Source: Tetrahymena elliotti 4EA
Taxonomy: Eukaryota; Ciliophora; Oligohymenophorea; Hymenostomatida; Tetrahymenidae
Assembly (NCBI GenBank): GCA_000231825.2
Contig: AFXF02001822.1
Span: 116,749-180,748, forward strand
Direction: 5' to 3'
DNA: 64,000 bases
Shown here: positions 27,203-40,300 of the stretch, piece by piece
How positions within the stretch are numbered: the stretch's first letter is position 1
Layout of the letters: the number at the start of each line of letters is the position of its first letter
Position numbers and translations under genes: made by a program
The notes under the pieces: model-generated
What the model was told of the DNA's origin: nothing
Seen by the model: only the letters and a program-made list of their open reading frames with translations
The model's database searches: none

Positions 27203-29492
27203 TCAACTATTAAAACCTCCAGTTTTAATTCTAAATTTATTTTGATTACTATCTGAAGGGATTATATTTCCTCTACTAGGTACTTTTTCTTATTTGTTAC
27301 TAGATTTAGGAGGTGCAGTAGCTCCAAAAGTATTTTCTTCAAATTAAGGCTAAGTTCTTTATCCGCTTTATCTCCTTCTGTTTTACCTTTATGATTTTGA
27401 ATATTGATTTACGTCTCCAGTTTATGAAAATTGTTAATAATTTTCTTATGTATTCTAATTATTAGAAGCAGTTCTTAAGCTTTGCTTTTACTATTAACCA
27501 AATATTTCTTCATGATCATTTTCGTAATTATTACCAATTTTTGGTAAAGTTATTTTCCCAGGCTCATTTATTCTAAGATCTGATTAGGCTTAACTTTATT
27601 AATATTCTTATTATCTTGCATTTTATGGTGTTTAGTTTACATTTTCTAATACTCCCTAATTTTAAATTTCAAATTATTTTTCCAGAATTAATACAAAAGT
27701 TAATTTACTTCATTGTAATATCTTATATCTTGAGTATCTGCAAAACCATTCTCTGTATTAACAAAACCTTCTTTTTTAGTCATTTATACTTTATCCCAAG
27801 AGCTGAGATTAGGTTTCTTATTGATTAATTTCTCAATATCATGAATGTCAATTTTATCTAAAGTAATGATATCGAATCCTAATAGATTTTAATATTTATT
27901 TTACTAATTGATTTGTTTTTTTTAATTTACCTTTTTTATATTCATCAAGATACTTCTAATCACACAATCCATTGAGAAGACGCTACTAACGTCTGTCTTA
28001 TTATTCTAAATTTCTTTCATGATATTCATTTTCAACAGCATATCTTATTTTGTATCTTTTCTTAGCATTCTCTCTTTGCTAATCAATTAACTTTAATTCT
28101 TCTGGAATAGGTTTATTTCTATCAAATATGACTGTCTCTCTTTTATATATTCAAAATAAAGTTGAAATTTAAATTATCAAAAAAGAAAAGTTACCTATAT
28201 CTTAATGATGGAGGAAGCTTTAAAATAGCATTTTTACCATGATTTTGGTTAGTTTCTTTCAATTATCTTTAATTATAATAAAAAAAACAATGAGTATATT
28301 TTATCTAACATTATTTATTACTCTTAAAATGCCTTTTCTTGTTCTGGATCATAAAGCAAGCCACTAACGATATTAAATTTATGGGTTTTTCTATACTTAT
28401 CATCAAGTGTATTTTTAACTTTTTCTTCATCATTCTTTTTTTGAAACAGAATTTATTTACATTTAAGAAATAAACTACTTATTGATTTACTTATAACTTT
28501 GTTTCATGGTTTTCAGTGTACTTATTTGAGATAATATTGAAGTCTCTAACTTTACTCAAATCAGTTTTCTTTTCAACAACCTAAGTTTTATTTAAATTAA
28601 AATTCATTGCAATCCTTGATTTAAAGGTCATTCTTATTTTACCTTTTCTTGTTTAAGCACTTTAACATTTTCATACATATATTTCTCCAGTGGTGTATTT
28701 GAAATAATGTTATATTCACGTACAGAAGGTTTTATTATACTCTTTGTATATGTCTTTTCAGGAATTAACTAAACTTCTAATTTTTCCAAATTTACAATAT
28801 CATAATCCTTTTGGTATTTCTCAATGTGTTTCTTTTATTTTATAAAATGAAGGAGATAAAAATAAACAGCTTATTTAATTTATTTTTTTTATCATATTAA
28901 GTTATTATAATGGTAGCTGGTTAAATTCGATTCAATCATTAACAGTTTTACATTTTTTTTAGTCTTTGCGGCCTGGAGCTTAAATGATGTTTTAGCTAAA
29001 TCATCCTTTTCCTTTTAATAATTTGAAATAAGTTTTTATTGTACTTTTTTCCATAACTACTCAAATAAATAGTAATCTTTTTATAAATAAAAATATACCT
29101 AAGAAGGATCATTAAATACTTATAAAACTGGATCAAATATTTTTTCTTTATCCTTTATATTTTTTTGACTAATACGCTCCACTTTAGGGTTTTCATACCC
29201 TCTTTCCTTTCTTTGCTTATTATAATCTTAAATATCACTTCTCCAATTAGAGATATCTTTCTCTTCTATCAACATTTATATTTTAGAGTAAAGTATGTTA
29301 TATTTTTTATTGCTTTCCTTATAGTTAATTATTTGAGAATCCTTATACTATTTTAGTGTTTTTGGTACAAATTTTATAATATCTATCAAATAGTTGGTAA
29401 ATTAGTTATTTTTTTCTTTTTATTAAATCAAACAAACAGTAAAAATCCACCTTTGTTTGCTATTGATAATACTTAGATTTACTTTTTTTCAT
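27203..29492 (-). CDS. Hypothetical protein with repeated [YF]NI[IV]S motif
   Basis: Nine exons (29438-29492, 28952-29382, 28643-28831, 28491-28580, 28322-28434, 28195-28266, 27931-28139, 27709-27878, 27203-27655) give 593 aa with consistent phases. The protein is highly charged and mostly helical. A short motif recurs at exon-sized spacing: VREYNIISNTPLEKY, VRDFNIISNKYTENHE and THKFNIVSGLLYDPEQE, with a weaker KKYNILYSK near the start. The stretch HGKNAILKLPPSLRYR follows, then long basic helices rich in Arg, Gln and Glu. The last 150 residues are disordered and end FRIKTGGFNS. Repeated short motifs in charged helices resemble structural axonemal proteins, but I do not recognise the family and assign no function. 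The first intron uses GTTTGT; a 42-nt stretch near 29090 could be an extra in-frame intron. Confidence 0.75.
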
Positions 29493-30096
29493 TCAAAATT
29501 CTACTATCAATTTATAAAATTATTATTTTCATTCATCCATCCATCACTTTTAAATCAAAACTTTGACAAATTTAAATCAAAATTATTTTTTATTTAATTT
29601 TTTAGTAAAAAACGATGATATAAATTAGATGTTTTTTTTCTAATATTTTTCATTTATTTCAAATATTTTGGACTAGATTTTTTATTATTTTATTGATATT
29701 TTATTTACAGGTGATTTTGTTTACAAAATTTATAAAGATACAATTAAAGGTTGAAATTTTATTTATAATTTGAAATAAATATTTTTAATTTAAAAGAGTC
29801 AAAGTAGGTGAGATATTTTTTGTTTATTTTATTCAGTTGTTTGATTGGTTGATAAGAATGTATTTTAAAATATATTTTTAGTTTTAATTTTTGGTTTTTG
29901 ATCAGCTTTTTACTTATTTGTCTTTCAATTTTATGATATTTATCTCAAGATAGTAATGTTTGAAAGAGAAGTGAGTACTGGTTTTTAAACATCTTGTTTA
30001 GATAGTGCTTATTTCTTTATTGTTTAAGGAGAGTAATTCATTATATTTTTATTATTTTTAAGAGGGGTGAATTATTTATTTAAAGTATTTAGATAT
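29493..30096. other. Intergenic region
   Basis: 600 bp between two minus-strand genes. Apart from CATC repeats near 29530 and T tracts, nothing is recognised. Confidence 0.45.
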
Positions 30097-32638
30097 TCAG
30101 TAAATGAATGAGAATTCTTCCCACAGCTATATGTTAATCTTTTTGAAGCTTTACAGTGCTATGTTGTAAGACTTTAATAAGAGTAAATATTTTAACTTTC
30201 ATTTTAGCAACCTTTCTTTGGTGGTGTAAGCTCACTGATACTGCCAAATGGAATGTTCAAGTCTTATGAGCACAAAATTTAACTTTCTTAAACTCTGTGA
30301 ACAAATGGGTGTTTAAGCCCTTCTTAAGGCTGAATTCTGCAATACAAATTAGGATTAAGAAGCTATCTAAGAAGATCTTAAGCTTATTAAGAAAGTTATT
30401 TATATTTAGAGTTATTAATAAATGATTGATTCTCCATTTTCACTATCATTTCATTCTCTCTATTTGTTGATTAAACAAATGTAATAAATAAATGTTCAAA
30501 ATATTTTGATTGAAAATATTTGCTTATTTGTGTCTGTCTGTTAGTAAAAATAATTAGATAGAAATGTTTAAATTTTCTATTTTTAAATTAGTTGTTAAAC
30601 TGAATAAATAATCTTCTAAATATCTTTATTAGAAATAATTAATTTTATGGTGGGAAAATTTTTTAATTTAATTTTCGAGATATTATAAGATGTAATTAAA
30701 ATACCAACCAAATTAAGAGCAAATAATATTCGTTAGTAACTTGTTTAAATTGACAAATTTCAATTAAATTTGTTCACAATATTTTTAATAAATTTTAATA
30801 ATAAAAAAATTTAATGCTAACAAAATTTATTTTAATTGTTCATTCAAAATCAGCTAATTTAAAATTCAAAATTTCGATTTTTTTTCAAAGGATGGAAATT
30901 TTCAAGCATTTCTATTAAATTATTTTTCTTTTAATTAATTTCTCAAATATTCATATAGAATATTTTAAATGTCTATTTATTTTTTCTCATTTTCAAATAA
31001 AATATTTTTCATTTAAATAGTTTTTATCTAATACCTATATGTGTAGTTGAAAGGCTTGAGTCCAGTAAGCATTTCAAATAGAGTTATTCCAAGAGACCAG
31101 CAGTCTGCAGTTTCATTATATGGATCTCCTCTTATTATTTCTGGAGCTTTATATAAGGGAGTCCCTGTTGGAGTACAAAGTTCTTACTAGTCACTAAAAA
31201 ATCTTGATATCCCAAAATCAATCAATGTAACTTTTAGAGATTCAGGATTAATGATAATGTTTGAAGGTTTGACATCTCTATGTACAATTTTATTTTAATG
31301 TAAGTAGCAGAGCGCACTTAAAATTTATAAAGTGATTTTGGCTGAAGTTTATTCAGTGAGTTTCTTATTGAAACTTTTTTCTATGAATTTTTTAAGAGTT
31401 ATCCCATCTGAGTATTCTGTGATAAGCCTAACATAGCCTGTTTTTTCATTAACAAACATTTCAAACACTTTTAAAATATTATCATGATTCAATTCCTTAA
31501 CTATTTGATACTCAGTCTTAGCCTTTGAAGAGATTAATAAGAAAAAAAAATTAGATTTTGAATTAATTAATTGGCAGATAAAGAGATAGATAGATAGATT
31601 AATTTTTAATTTCTTAATTTTTAAAATTAATTAGTGTGAATTAAGAGAAATTGTGTGGAGAAATTTAATAAATTTAATATTTTTGGAGTGTTGAAAGCAA
31701 TAAATTTGAATGACACAAAGAAAATTTCTCATAAACAGCTAATCTTTTTTAATTGAAAATTCTGTTTAGCTATTTTTCTACATCTAATTTGAATTTGATT
31801 GGGAATTTATAAGTATATTTTCTATCTAATTTTATATTTTTTTCATTTCTAGCTGAAAATCATATTCACAATTTAATAAAAAAGAATTTCATTTCATTGT
31901 TTTTTGAATGGTTTAATCACAAATAATATCTTTTTTTACTTAATTTATTATTTCTAGATCATCTGTTCTAATTATTTTTACAGCATACATTTTATTATTT
32001 AGCTTGTTCAGGCATTTCTTTACAATACTATGACTCCCCTAGATATTAAATTACATCAAATTAAAATAATTATGAAATTTAAATAAACAAGTCATTTTAT
32101 TTAAGAATCTTTAATTAATACATGTTTTTTATTATATTTAATCTTAAAAATATAAAAATGAATAAAATAATTTGGATTATATGAGAATTATTAATGTCAG
32201 TAATCATCTTACCTCACCAATCTTTTCAAGCTCTTCATATTAGAAGCTGTATTCATCTTGTATTTGTTCGAATTTGTTTACACTGAAATCTACTGTTTGC
32301 TAACTTCTTAGCTTTTACTTTAGAGATACCCCATTTGATATTGTAAGCTAGGCTAATGATTTATATGTATGTAGAAATAATAAAAATTAGTTTTAAGATT
32401 TAAGTAATTAATAATAAATATAAGTGTATTCAAAAAGATAGCAATGAGACAGACCATAAAAAGGTTAAGCTCTTTAAGCTAAAATTCTCAAAATTTTAAA
32501 TAAGAACAAATTACTTTTCATCCTAGACCTGAAATGCTCTTTTTTACTACGTGCATCCTGAGCTTTAATTGAAACAGGAGTTATGTTCTCGTTTTCATTG
32601 TTTTACATTTCCTAGTATTTCTAGTTCTCCATATTCAT
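30097..32638 (-). CDS. Serine/threonine protein kinase, CAMK-like
   Basis: Six exons (32515-32638, 32213-32352, 31940-32038, 31035-31522, 30212-30459, 30097-30158) give 386 aa. After an 80-residue leader the kinase domain runs from [15 protein letters not shown] to about residue 345. Landmarks are YAVKIIR (catalytic Lys), [40 protein letters not shown] and the subdomain XI helix QDLLRQLLNPN...EGLKHPFV. The third glycine of the ATP loop is Ser (GEGSHS). It phosphorylates Ser/Thr; the CAMK group is favoured by overall spacing, and no EF hands or calmodulin site are evident in the 35-residue tail. Introns 3 and 4 are 417 and 575 nt. The C-terminal exons sit in a GC-richer patch that is misleadingly open on the plus strand. 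Confidence 0.9.
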
Positions 32639-34372
32639 AGATGATTTGTTGTACAAATTCTACAATTTAATACCAATTTTTCAGGATGATTCAATTGAAG
32701 CTATTGAAAGGTTCTACGTATATAGAGATAAAATATTTTTATTTTATAAAAATTCTATTTTAAGTCAAGTGTGAGTTTTGCGATCTTAAAATATTTCTAT
32801 TAAAGGCTGAGTGTCAATTATTTGCTGCCTTAATCAATTTTCTTTTCTTTCAAATTATTATTAATTAATTTGTTAATATTATTATTTATTTATAAATGTT
32901 AATATTTTGAATGATTAATCAATCAAATAACTATCAATCTCCTCAAATCAATTTTTTGCTTTAAAATTTCATGATAATTTTTAAAAATCAATTAATAAGC
33001 TAGCTGTTAATTAATTAAAAATATTTGGCGGAAATAGAATGAAATATATAATCAAATAAGCAATCAAGCAAACATCTATCAATATTATTAAATTTTTGTC
33101 TTAATTATATTTTATCTAAACCCCCATCCTTTATTTTTTCCTATCTTTTAGTTTTACTAAATAGAAACATTTTTGATCAATACTGCTATAACTCAAATTA
33201 ACATGAGAAGAAATAAAAAATAGTAACTATTTTTCCGCCATTTTAATGATTAAATTTCTTGGCATGAAAGGATCTGATCTGATCTAAATTCATTAGAAGA
33301 ATTTGAAATCTAAAAGAATCAAAAACTAATATCTTTTACATAAATACTTGATTATTTTTAAATAAAATAATCAAATTTGAACTTCAAACAATAAAATGTC
33401 TTTTATTTAACATTCATCTCACTTTCAAATAAAATACATAGTTTTTATATTTTATTATCTCCTTGATTAAGTAAACTCAACTTAGAAATAAGTATATATT
33501 TTATTCAAATCTTTATTTAAATATTAGTTAGAGCAATAAAATGTTTAACACTTTCATTTTGTATTAAAAATGAGATAGCAAGCAATACGTAAAATAAAAT
33601 TAATTTTTTTCCAAAATAAAAAATAACTCATAAGTCAATAAAACAAAATATAAAAGATTTTAGTGAGTTTTCATTTAATATCTTCCTACAGTAGGATAAG
33701 AAGTCTAACTTCTTATTAATTTTAGTTTTGATGTTATTTTCTTGAATAATAAAATTATTTAATATTATAATTTTACCTTTTTTATTGATTTAATATTCTG
33801 AGAAATTGAGAAAAATAATAAAATGAATTAGATTAGGATTATTATTTTTAAAATTTTATTTTTTCTTTATTTTAATCACAAATTTTATGAATTATGCTTG
33901 CATAAAAATTATTAAAACAGTTTATTCAATAATTAGATATTTTACTGATTTGTGAAATATAACTTCCCTATTTCTAAAAATAACCAAAACCATTATGACA
34001 AGATTAAATATGAATCAATAAACAAAATAATTTAATAATGATTAAACTTAAGAAAGACAATTACTTTGATGAGTTTTTTTGGAAGGAATACATAGATTAA
34101 TATACAAAAATAAATAGTGAGGTTTTTAATCAGCTTTTTAATTAAATTTTAAAGGCATAGTAAAATAACTTACTCTAATTAATTGTTAATTTTAGGGATT
34201 TTATGACAATTTTTTCTAGTTTTATTTAATAGCTGATTGCAGATAGAGGTGAAACATTTTTATTAAAATATTAGTTCAATAATAATTAAGTCTGAATAAA
34301 ATTAATTCAATTTGTATGGATGGTATTTTCAATCAAGTTAGCTGTTAAATCAATCAATAAATACTCATTTTT
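32639..34372. other. Intergenic region with a hairpin
   Basis: 1.7 kb of A/T tracts. A perfect 8-bp hairpin with a 5-nt loop lies at 33696-33716 (ATAAGAAG, loop TCTAA, CTTCTTAT), and there is a short GATCT repeat near 33271. No gene recognised. Confidence 0.4.
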
Positions 34373-35009
34373 TCAAAATTTATAAACTATCTTAAATCCG
34401 ACATCATTTTCTATCACGTTAACTCTTAAATTTAAGTTTTTAGCAAATGAAACACTTTCATCATACTAACCTCTTAAAACTAACACATCGCCTACTTGAT
34501 TATCTATCATTTCATTTATTTATTACTATATATTGGTCATTCTATCACCAGTTTCTTTTATTTTTTAAGAGTATTCTTCAAAAATAAGGTCCCATTATTA
34601 ATTGACATTCTCTTCCAACTTTGAAAAACCTTACTTAATGCTTTCCATGTCTTATTTACTCTGCTTTAAATCGTTCTCAAAGTCGTTCAAGAAATTCTAA
34701 AATAAATTATTAGGAATTAAAATTTGAAAAATCTAAAAATAATTTTCATTTAACATAATCATGCAAAATAAAAGCAAATAAGTTAAAATTAAAAGCCATA
34801 ATTACTTCTAATTTGTTAATCTAGTCTCGAACTGGCATACTATTTGTTGGATCTGTAGCTGGTTATATATACTATGGTATTTCTTCTTAATCTGCATTAT
34901 GTAAAGGAGATTTGATTCCTCGATTAGTCTAAGTAAAACTCCTTTAGCTAGGTGAATCACTACTTTACTATTAACCTAAAATAAACTTTTTGCCTACTTT
35001 AATATTCAT
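34373..35009 (-). CDS. Small coiled-coil protein, function unknown
   Basis: Two exons (34806-35009, 34373-34696) separated by a 109-nt intron give 175 aa. The first 55 residues are disordered and rich in Ser, Pro and Gln (SSDSPSQRSFTQTNRGIKSP). From about residue 60 a heptad-like helix begins (QINKLENFLNDFENDLKQSK, MESIKQGFSKLEENVNQQWD), continues to about residue 140, and is followed by a short tail ending VYKF. The acidic, Gln-rich coiled coil suggests dimerisation or a structural role, perhaps at basal bodies or cytoskeleton, but I recognise no family. The gene diverges from the cyclophilin gene at 35583. Confidence 0.7.
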
Positions 35010-35582
35010 ATATGCTATCTTAAATATTTTATTTTTTAAGCTAGTATTTTCTTATCACAGATACCAATGAATATTCTGCTCTTTCTTTTTTTGTTAAAAA
35101 TTAATATTGTTTCAATATTACAAAAAAAAAAATAAACAAAGAACCAAACAAACTAAATTATTGTTATTATAAAAAAATAATAATTAAATGCTATTGGTTA
35201 ATGAATTTATTTCATCCAACCAATAAAAGCTATTCTAATATTTAACATTTTTTTATTTTTTTAAAACCATAAGTTATTTATTGACTCTAATCTGTAATAA
35301 AAATTAAATCTGTCTATTTCTATAATTATTTTTAAATAGGAAAAGCAATTCAAGATGCGTGCTCAATAAAGCTTCCTTATTTCTTTTATTTTTTTATTTT
35401 ATTAAAGTTTCATATTCAATTTAAAATAATTGCTAAAAAAATATTACGATGTGCAATATTTTCTGAATAATTAGTCATTTTTATCTAAATTTTACTCTTT
35501 AAATGTACAGATAAACTATTAAATAACTAATAATTAATATAATAAAAAAGTTTAAATAAACAAACATAAAAATTAAAAAAAA
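35010..35582. promoter_or_regulatory. Divergent promoter region upstream of cyclophilin
   Basis: A 573-bp spacer between divergent starts at 35009 (minus) and 35583 (plus). An ATTGG / CCAAT inverted pair occurs near 35190-35222 (GCTATTGGTTAATG and CATCCAACCAATAAAAGC), compatible with CCAAT-type elements, although binding is not shown. Confidence 0.35.
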
Positions 35583-36080
35583 ATGTCTTTCCCTAACGTA
35601 TACTTTGATGTAGTTATTGGTACTGATGAACCAAAAAGAATAGTTTTCAAGCTTTATGCTGATGTCCCCTTGACAGCTGAAAACTTTAGAGCTTTGTGCA
35701 CAGGTGAAAAAGGTTTTGGATATAATGGATGCCCATTCCACAGAATTATCCCTGAATTCATGATTCAAGGAGGTGATTTCACAAATAGAAACGGAACAGG
35801 AGGAAAATCAATTTATGGTGACAAATTTAAAGATGAAAATTTCATTCACAAGCATACTAAGCCAGGCCTATTATCTATGGCTAATGCAGGCCCAAACACA
35901 AATGGTTCCTAATTCTTTATTACAACAGTCGCTTGCCCATGGTTAGATGGTAAGCATGTAGTTTTCGGTGAAGTTGTTGAAGGTATAGATGTAGTTAAAG
36001 AGTTAGAAGCCACAGGTACTGCTAATGGAAGACCTAAAGGTGGAAAACAATCTTACATTAAAGCATGCGGTTAACTTTGA
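35583..36080 (+). CDS. Cyclophilin-type peptidyl-prolyl cis-trans isomerase
   Basis: A single exon of 165 aa (ATG 35583, TGA 36078-36080), the size of human cyclophilin A. It catalyses proline isomerisation during folding and in complexes. The active site is complete: [15 protein letters not shown] carries the catalytic Arg, Phe and Gln, followed by [26 protein letters not shown] and [11 protein letters not shown] with the Trp that contacts cyclosporin. There is no signal peptide or extra domain, so it is probably cytosolic. One Gln codon (TAA) sits inside the invariant GSQFF motif, so the standard code would wrongly truncate the protein there. Its coding region has more C and G at third positions than its neighbours, as in highly expressed ciliate genes. 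Confidence 0.97.
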
Positions 36081-37361
36081 TTAAAGCAGCGTTTAATAAA
36101 ATTAATCAAATGGCATATGGATTTATAAACAATATTTTTTTAAATACGTATTGAAAAAATGTTTTCTTATTGTATTGCGTGCATGTTTACTGCATATCAA
36201 AAATATGTCATTAAATTTTTGAAACAATCATTAATAAATATTTTATTTAATTGAGATCATTTTGAATATTTTTTGTTTTATAAATATATTTTTAAATATA
36301 CTGAAGCAGAATTTTTCTAAAAATTTCTTTATCTCCTTTTAATTTTTTATCATTAGAAAAAGCTTGATTTGCTTCTAATTTAATATCTTTAATGAATCAA
36401 TAATCTTACTGAAAAATTAATTATTCAAATAATAAAAAATATCTATAATACTGTCAGCATTCAGCAATTTATAACATAATTTTTTATTGTTTAGAACATA
36501 ATTATTGATCTATTGATACAAGATACATTTTAAATAAATTTCAAAGTTCATTGGCTTTTTAAAAAGTTTTTTCTTAAACATAAACCAAATCATCAAAAAT
36601 GTTTTTTTTTGTTAAAGGTCAATTGTTGCCAAATTAAATCAGTTTGAAAATTAATTAAAAATAATTAAAAGTATATCTATTATTCTTATATTTTTAAGTT
36701 AGATAAATAACTTTCATCAAAAACTAAAATTAAATGAAATTATTGTTGTATACAAACAATCCTATAATTATATAGTTTCATCATAATTATTTAATAATTT
36801 AATCTTTATCTTGATGATAAAGGCTTTTATTAAATCTCTTGTTCTATCACTTCATTAAGGAGTTCTTAAAATTATAAGAAAATATTCAAGCAATCAGTAT
36901 TTTATTTTATTAGAGAAATTTTTATTTACCTTTAAAATTCATTTGAATATCTTTTGTAAAAAATTTTTATTTTTGATAAATTATTTTATTTTAGAAAACA
37001 TCTTTTTGCTTCTTATTTGTATCAAATTTAAAAAGAAAACAATAAGTCAAACGCTAATATGATCATGAATAATTACAAATTATTTCGTTATAAATAGGAG
37101 TTAATTAACAAGCAAATAAATAAATATTATACATTAAGTAAATCAAATTTAATTTGTAGATTTAATAATACAAATACAAGTTATTATTAATTAACAACTA
37201 AAAGATTAACAAGAAAAGAAATTTTGCAGCTATTTAAAGATTTAATTACTAAGAAAAAAAGAAGAGAGGGAGTTGCTGTCATCTTAACATAGCTGGCTAT
37301 CAAATATTAAAATATAAAAAAGAATTAAAAGAACTCTAATTTTACAACTAGTTATTGATTA
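36081..37361. other. Intergenic region
   Basis: 1.28 kb between the cyclophilin gene and the phosphatase-like gene, on the same strand. A TGATGA C-box-like motif near 36812 has no matching CTGA D box at a useful distance. No gene called. Confidence 0.4.
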
Positions 37362-40300
37362 ATGGATTAAGATTAATAGCAATAGCAGTATCAAGTGATG
37401 TAAGTCATCGGAGCTATTAAAATCAAGGATGGTTTATTTATAGGAGATGAATTTGCTTCAAAGGTAACTATTTTAGTTTTTTAAATGGCAGAATAAAAAT
37501 TAATTTAAAATAATTACTATTAGGACTTAGAATTTATAATTACAAACAAAGTTACTCATATAATCAACTGTTCTGGATAGTAGATTTAAAATAATTGGGA
37601 AAACATAGGTGTCCAATATCTAACATTCCCATGGATGGAAAATGATCATCAAGTAATTTATTCAATTTCTGTTATCACTAAAATTCAAGAAGGCGAGCTA
37701 TATTTTTTTGAATTTGCTAACTCAATAATTCTAACGACCAAAGAAATATCTTCAAAAATTTTTTTGTTGGGTATAGCTGAAATGGTTAAGATTTGTTCAA
37801 GTAAAGTGAAAGCAAAAAATAATTAAAATTAAGTTATCGTTAGAAATACAAAATATACATAATCGAACTTCTATCAAACTATATTAATTTATGTAATTAA
37901 CAAAATTAATAAATAGATATTATTTGACGATAATGATGAAAATCTTAACGAAATTTTCAATTTTATTGAAGAAAGCGTAGAATAAGGAGAAAGCACTCTA
38001 GTACACTCTGTTAGAGGATAATCAAGATCATGCTGCGTCCTTGCAGCATATCTAATGAAAAAGTAATTTTAAATTTGTTTTTTTTTTATTTGAAAATAGA
38101 ACTATAAAAGTTGAGCATTCATACAAAAAAACATGAATGCATTTGTTAAAAATGAGTATATTAATTACTTCTAAAGATATTTTTATTCTATTTGATTTCA
38201 AAAAGAAATTTACATTTATTTTACAATTTTTACTCATTCATTCATTAATTAATTAATTATTTATTTTTCAAATTTAACGATTACTTTTATTTTCCTTCCA
38301 ATTTCTTCAAATCCAATCAAATCAAATCATTAATTAATTTTTTTTGAATGTTTCTTTCTTTCTTTGTTTTGATCCCAAACAAATAGCTATATTTCTTAAT
38401 ATTTCTGTTCATTGTTTTGTTTCCTTTTTCATATAATTTACATTTTTACAATTTTTCAATTTTCAACAAATTTATTTACTCATGATCCGACTATTTTCAA
38501 ATAATTTTATTGTATTTCTTGAATATTTAAGGTAAATTTTTAATTTTAAATAGATTTAAATGGACTTTGTATAAAACTCTTGAGTTTCTGAACACTCGTA
38601 GACCTGATTTAGAAATTAGAGCTAGTTTTTTTCATCAGCTTACTGCTCTTGAATAAAAGTTATATAGATAAGGGGAAGGAGCTAAGAGCGCTTCATGGTA
38701 AGAATTAAGTGATGAAAGTGGAAGAATAGAGAGTGAAGAATTACTTGTGAGAAATACTTTTTTAAATGCAAGAAATGCGCCAATAGCTGATATTTTTTCA
38801 GATGCTTAAGCAAATCTAAGAGCTTTAAATAAAGATGTCAGATAAAAACTTAGGTGGAAAGATAACGGTTTGAATGATAGAACTAAATTGCACTATGAAG
38901 AAATTCCCTATGAGAATTTTGAAATAGACCTCAAAAATGGAAAAAAGAATACTTAGAAAAAAAATTTTGTTAAATCATGCTTAAAGGTAATATTAAAAGA
39001 ATTGTTTTAGATTTTTAATTAAACAAAATTCAATTTAAAATAAGGGATCTGGTAGAATTATTAGAATCTAGGGTAATAATTAAAGTGTGTCAACAAATGA
39101 ATTAGAAGCTAGTTAAAAAGAAAATCTTTCATTAAGATCTAGCATAAAAGGCGCTGCTGCAACAGTAGGAATTAGTACAAACAATTTGAATGTGCCAAGC
39201 ACAAATTAAATTTCCTCTAATTAAAACCTCTCAAACAACAGCCAGAAATAAACTAACACATTGTAATACTAGTAAAATATCTAGCAACAGTTATCTCCTT
39301 CACCTTATAGTTAGTAATAATAAAATTAGTCCTTTAATTAATAATAGCAATAATTACAGTAATCAAAGAAGCCTTTGGCTACCTCTAACTAATAGCCTAG
39401 AGCTCAAAATAATACAAGCAACAATAATCTCAGTTAATAGACTTAAATTTCAACTCTAAAGCATAATAAAAGTGCTAAATCTATTTTAGAAGACTCAAGT
39501 TAGAAAGACACTTCCTTTTTAGAGAGTTAAGGTCAATAGTAGAATCATGGTGGATTATCTCAATAACAACAATAATCAAGTTCTTTTATGGTATCTGAAT
39601 AAAAGCCCCCAACTAATTCAAAAATAACTCCTCCTCTTTCCTAAGCTAATTAATTAAATAAGGACTTAAGCAAGTAGACTCCTCCTTTAAAGAATGCCTC
39701 CTAGAGTATTAAAGTAACTTCAGCATAAAATAATTAGACCTAGAAATAATAAGCTTAGCAAAGTGGAAATAACAGCTTATAAGGTTTATCTTTTAACTCA
39801 TCATTTAGTGGATAATAGCAACTATCTTCTAAAAATATTCAACTTTCGGGATAAAATGGCTAATAGCAATAACAATAGTAGTAGCAGTAATAATACACAT
39901 TCAATTCTGGAGCAAAAAATATTCATAGAAGCTCAAGTTTGAGTAACTTTGAAAAGGAAAAGGAAAACCAATAAAGTAATGCCAGTGGAATTTCTTAATT
40001 AAACCCTTAGATAAACTAACTACATTTATCTCTTGAAAGACCAATGACTTCACAAAACAGTTAGTCTACAACTAATTAAAATAATTTAAAGGTCTCAGCT
40101 AATGGTAAACCTTACTAATTCCTCTCACCTAATAATAATGCTTTCTCCCAAAATTAAAGCTAGATTAATTTTTCTAATTCTATTTCATCTAACATGGGTT
40201 TAAATAAAAATACAAATTTACAAGTTCAACAACAACAACAACAAGCTTAACAGAATTCCATAAAGAAAGACATTCCCTCTCCTATCAGTGCAGCTAAGTA

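Noticed and set aside
29955..30420. Apparent small plus-strand gene with good splice sites (MFERE..., [12 protein letters not shown]...) in a GC-richer patch
   Set aside because: The minus strand of the same patch encodes the last two exons of the kinase at 30097-32638, including subdomain XI ([17 protein letters not shown]) in correct phase.
36805..36900. C/D-box snoRNA suggested by TGATGA
   Set aside because: No CTGA D box or terminal stem at a suitable distance.
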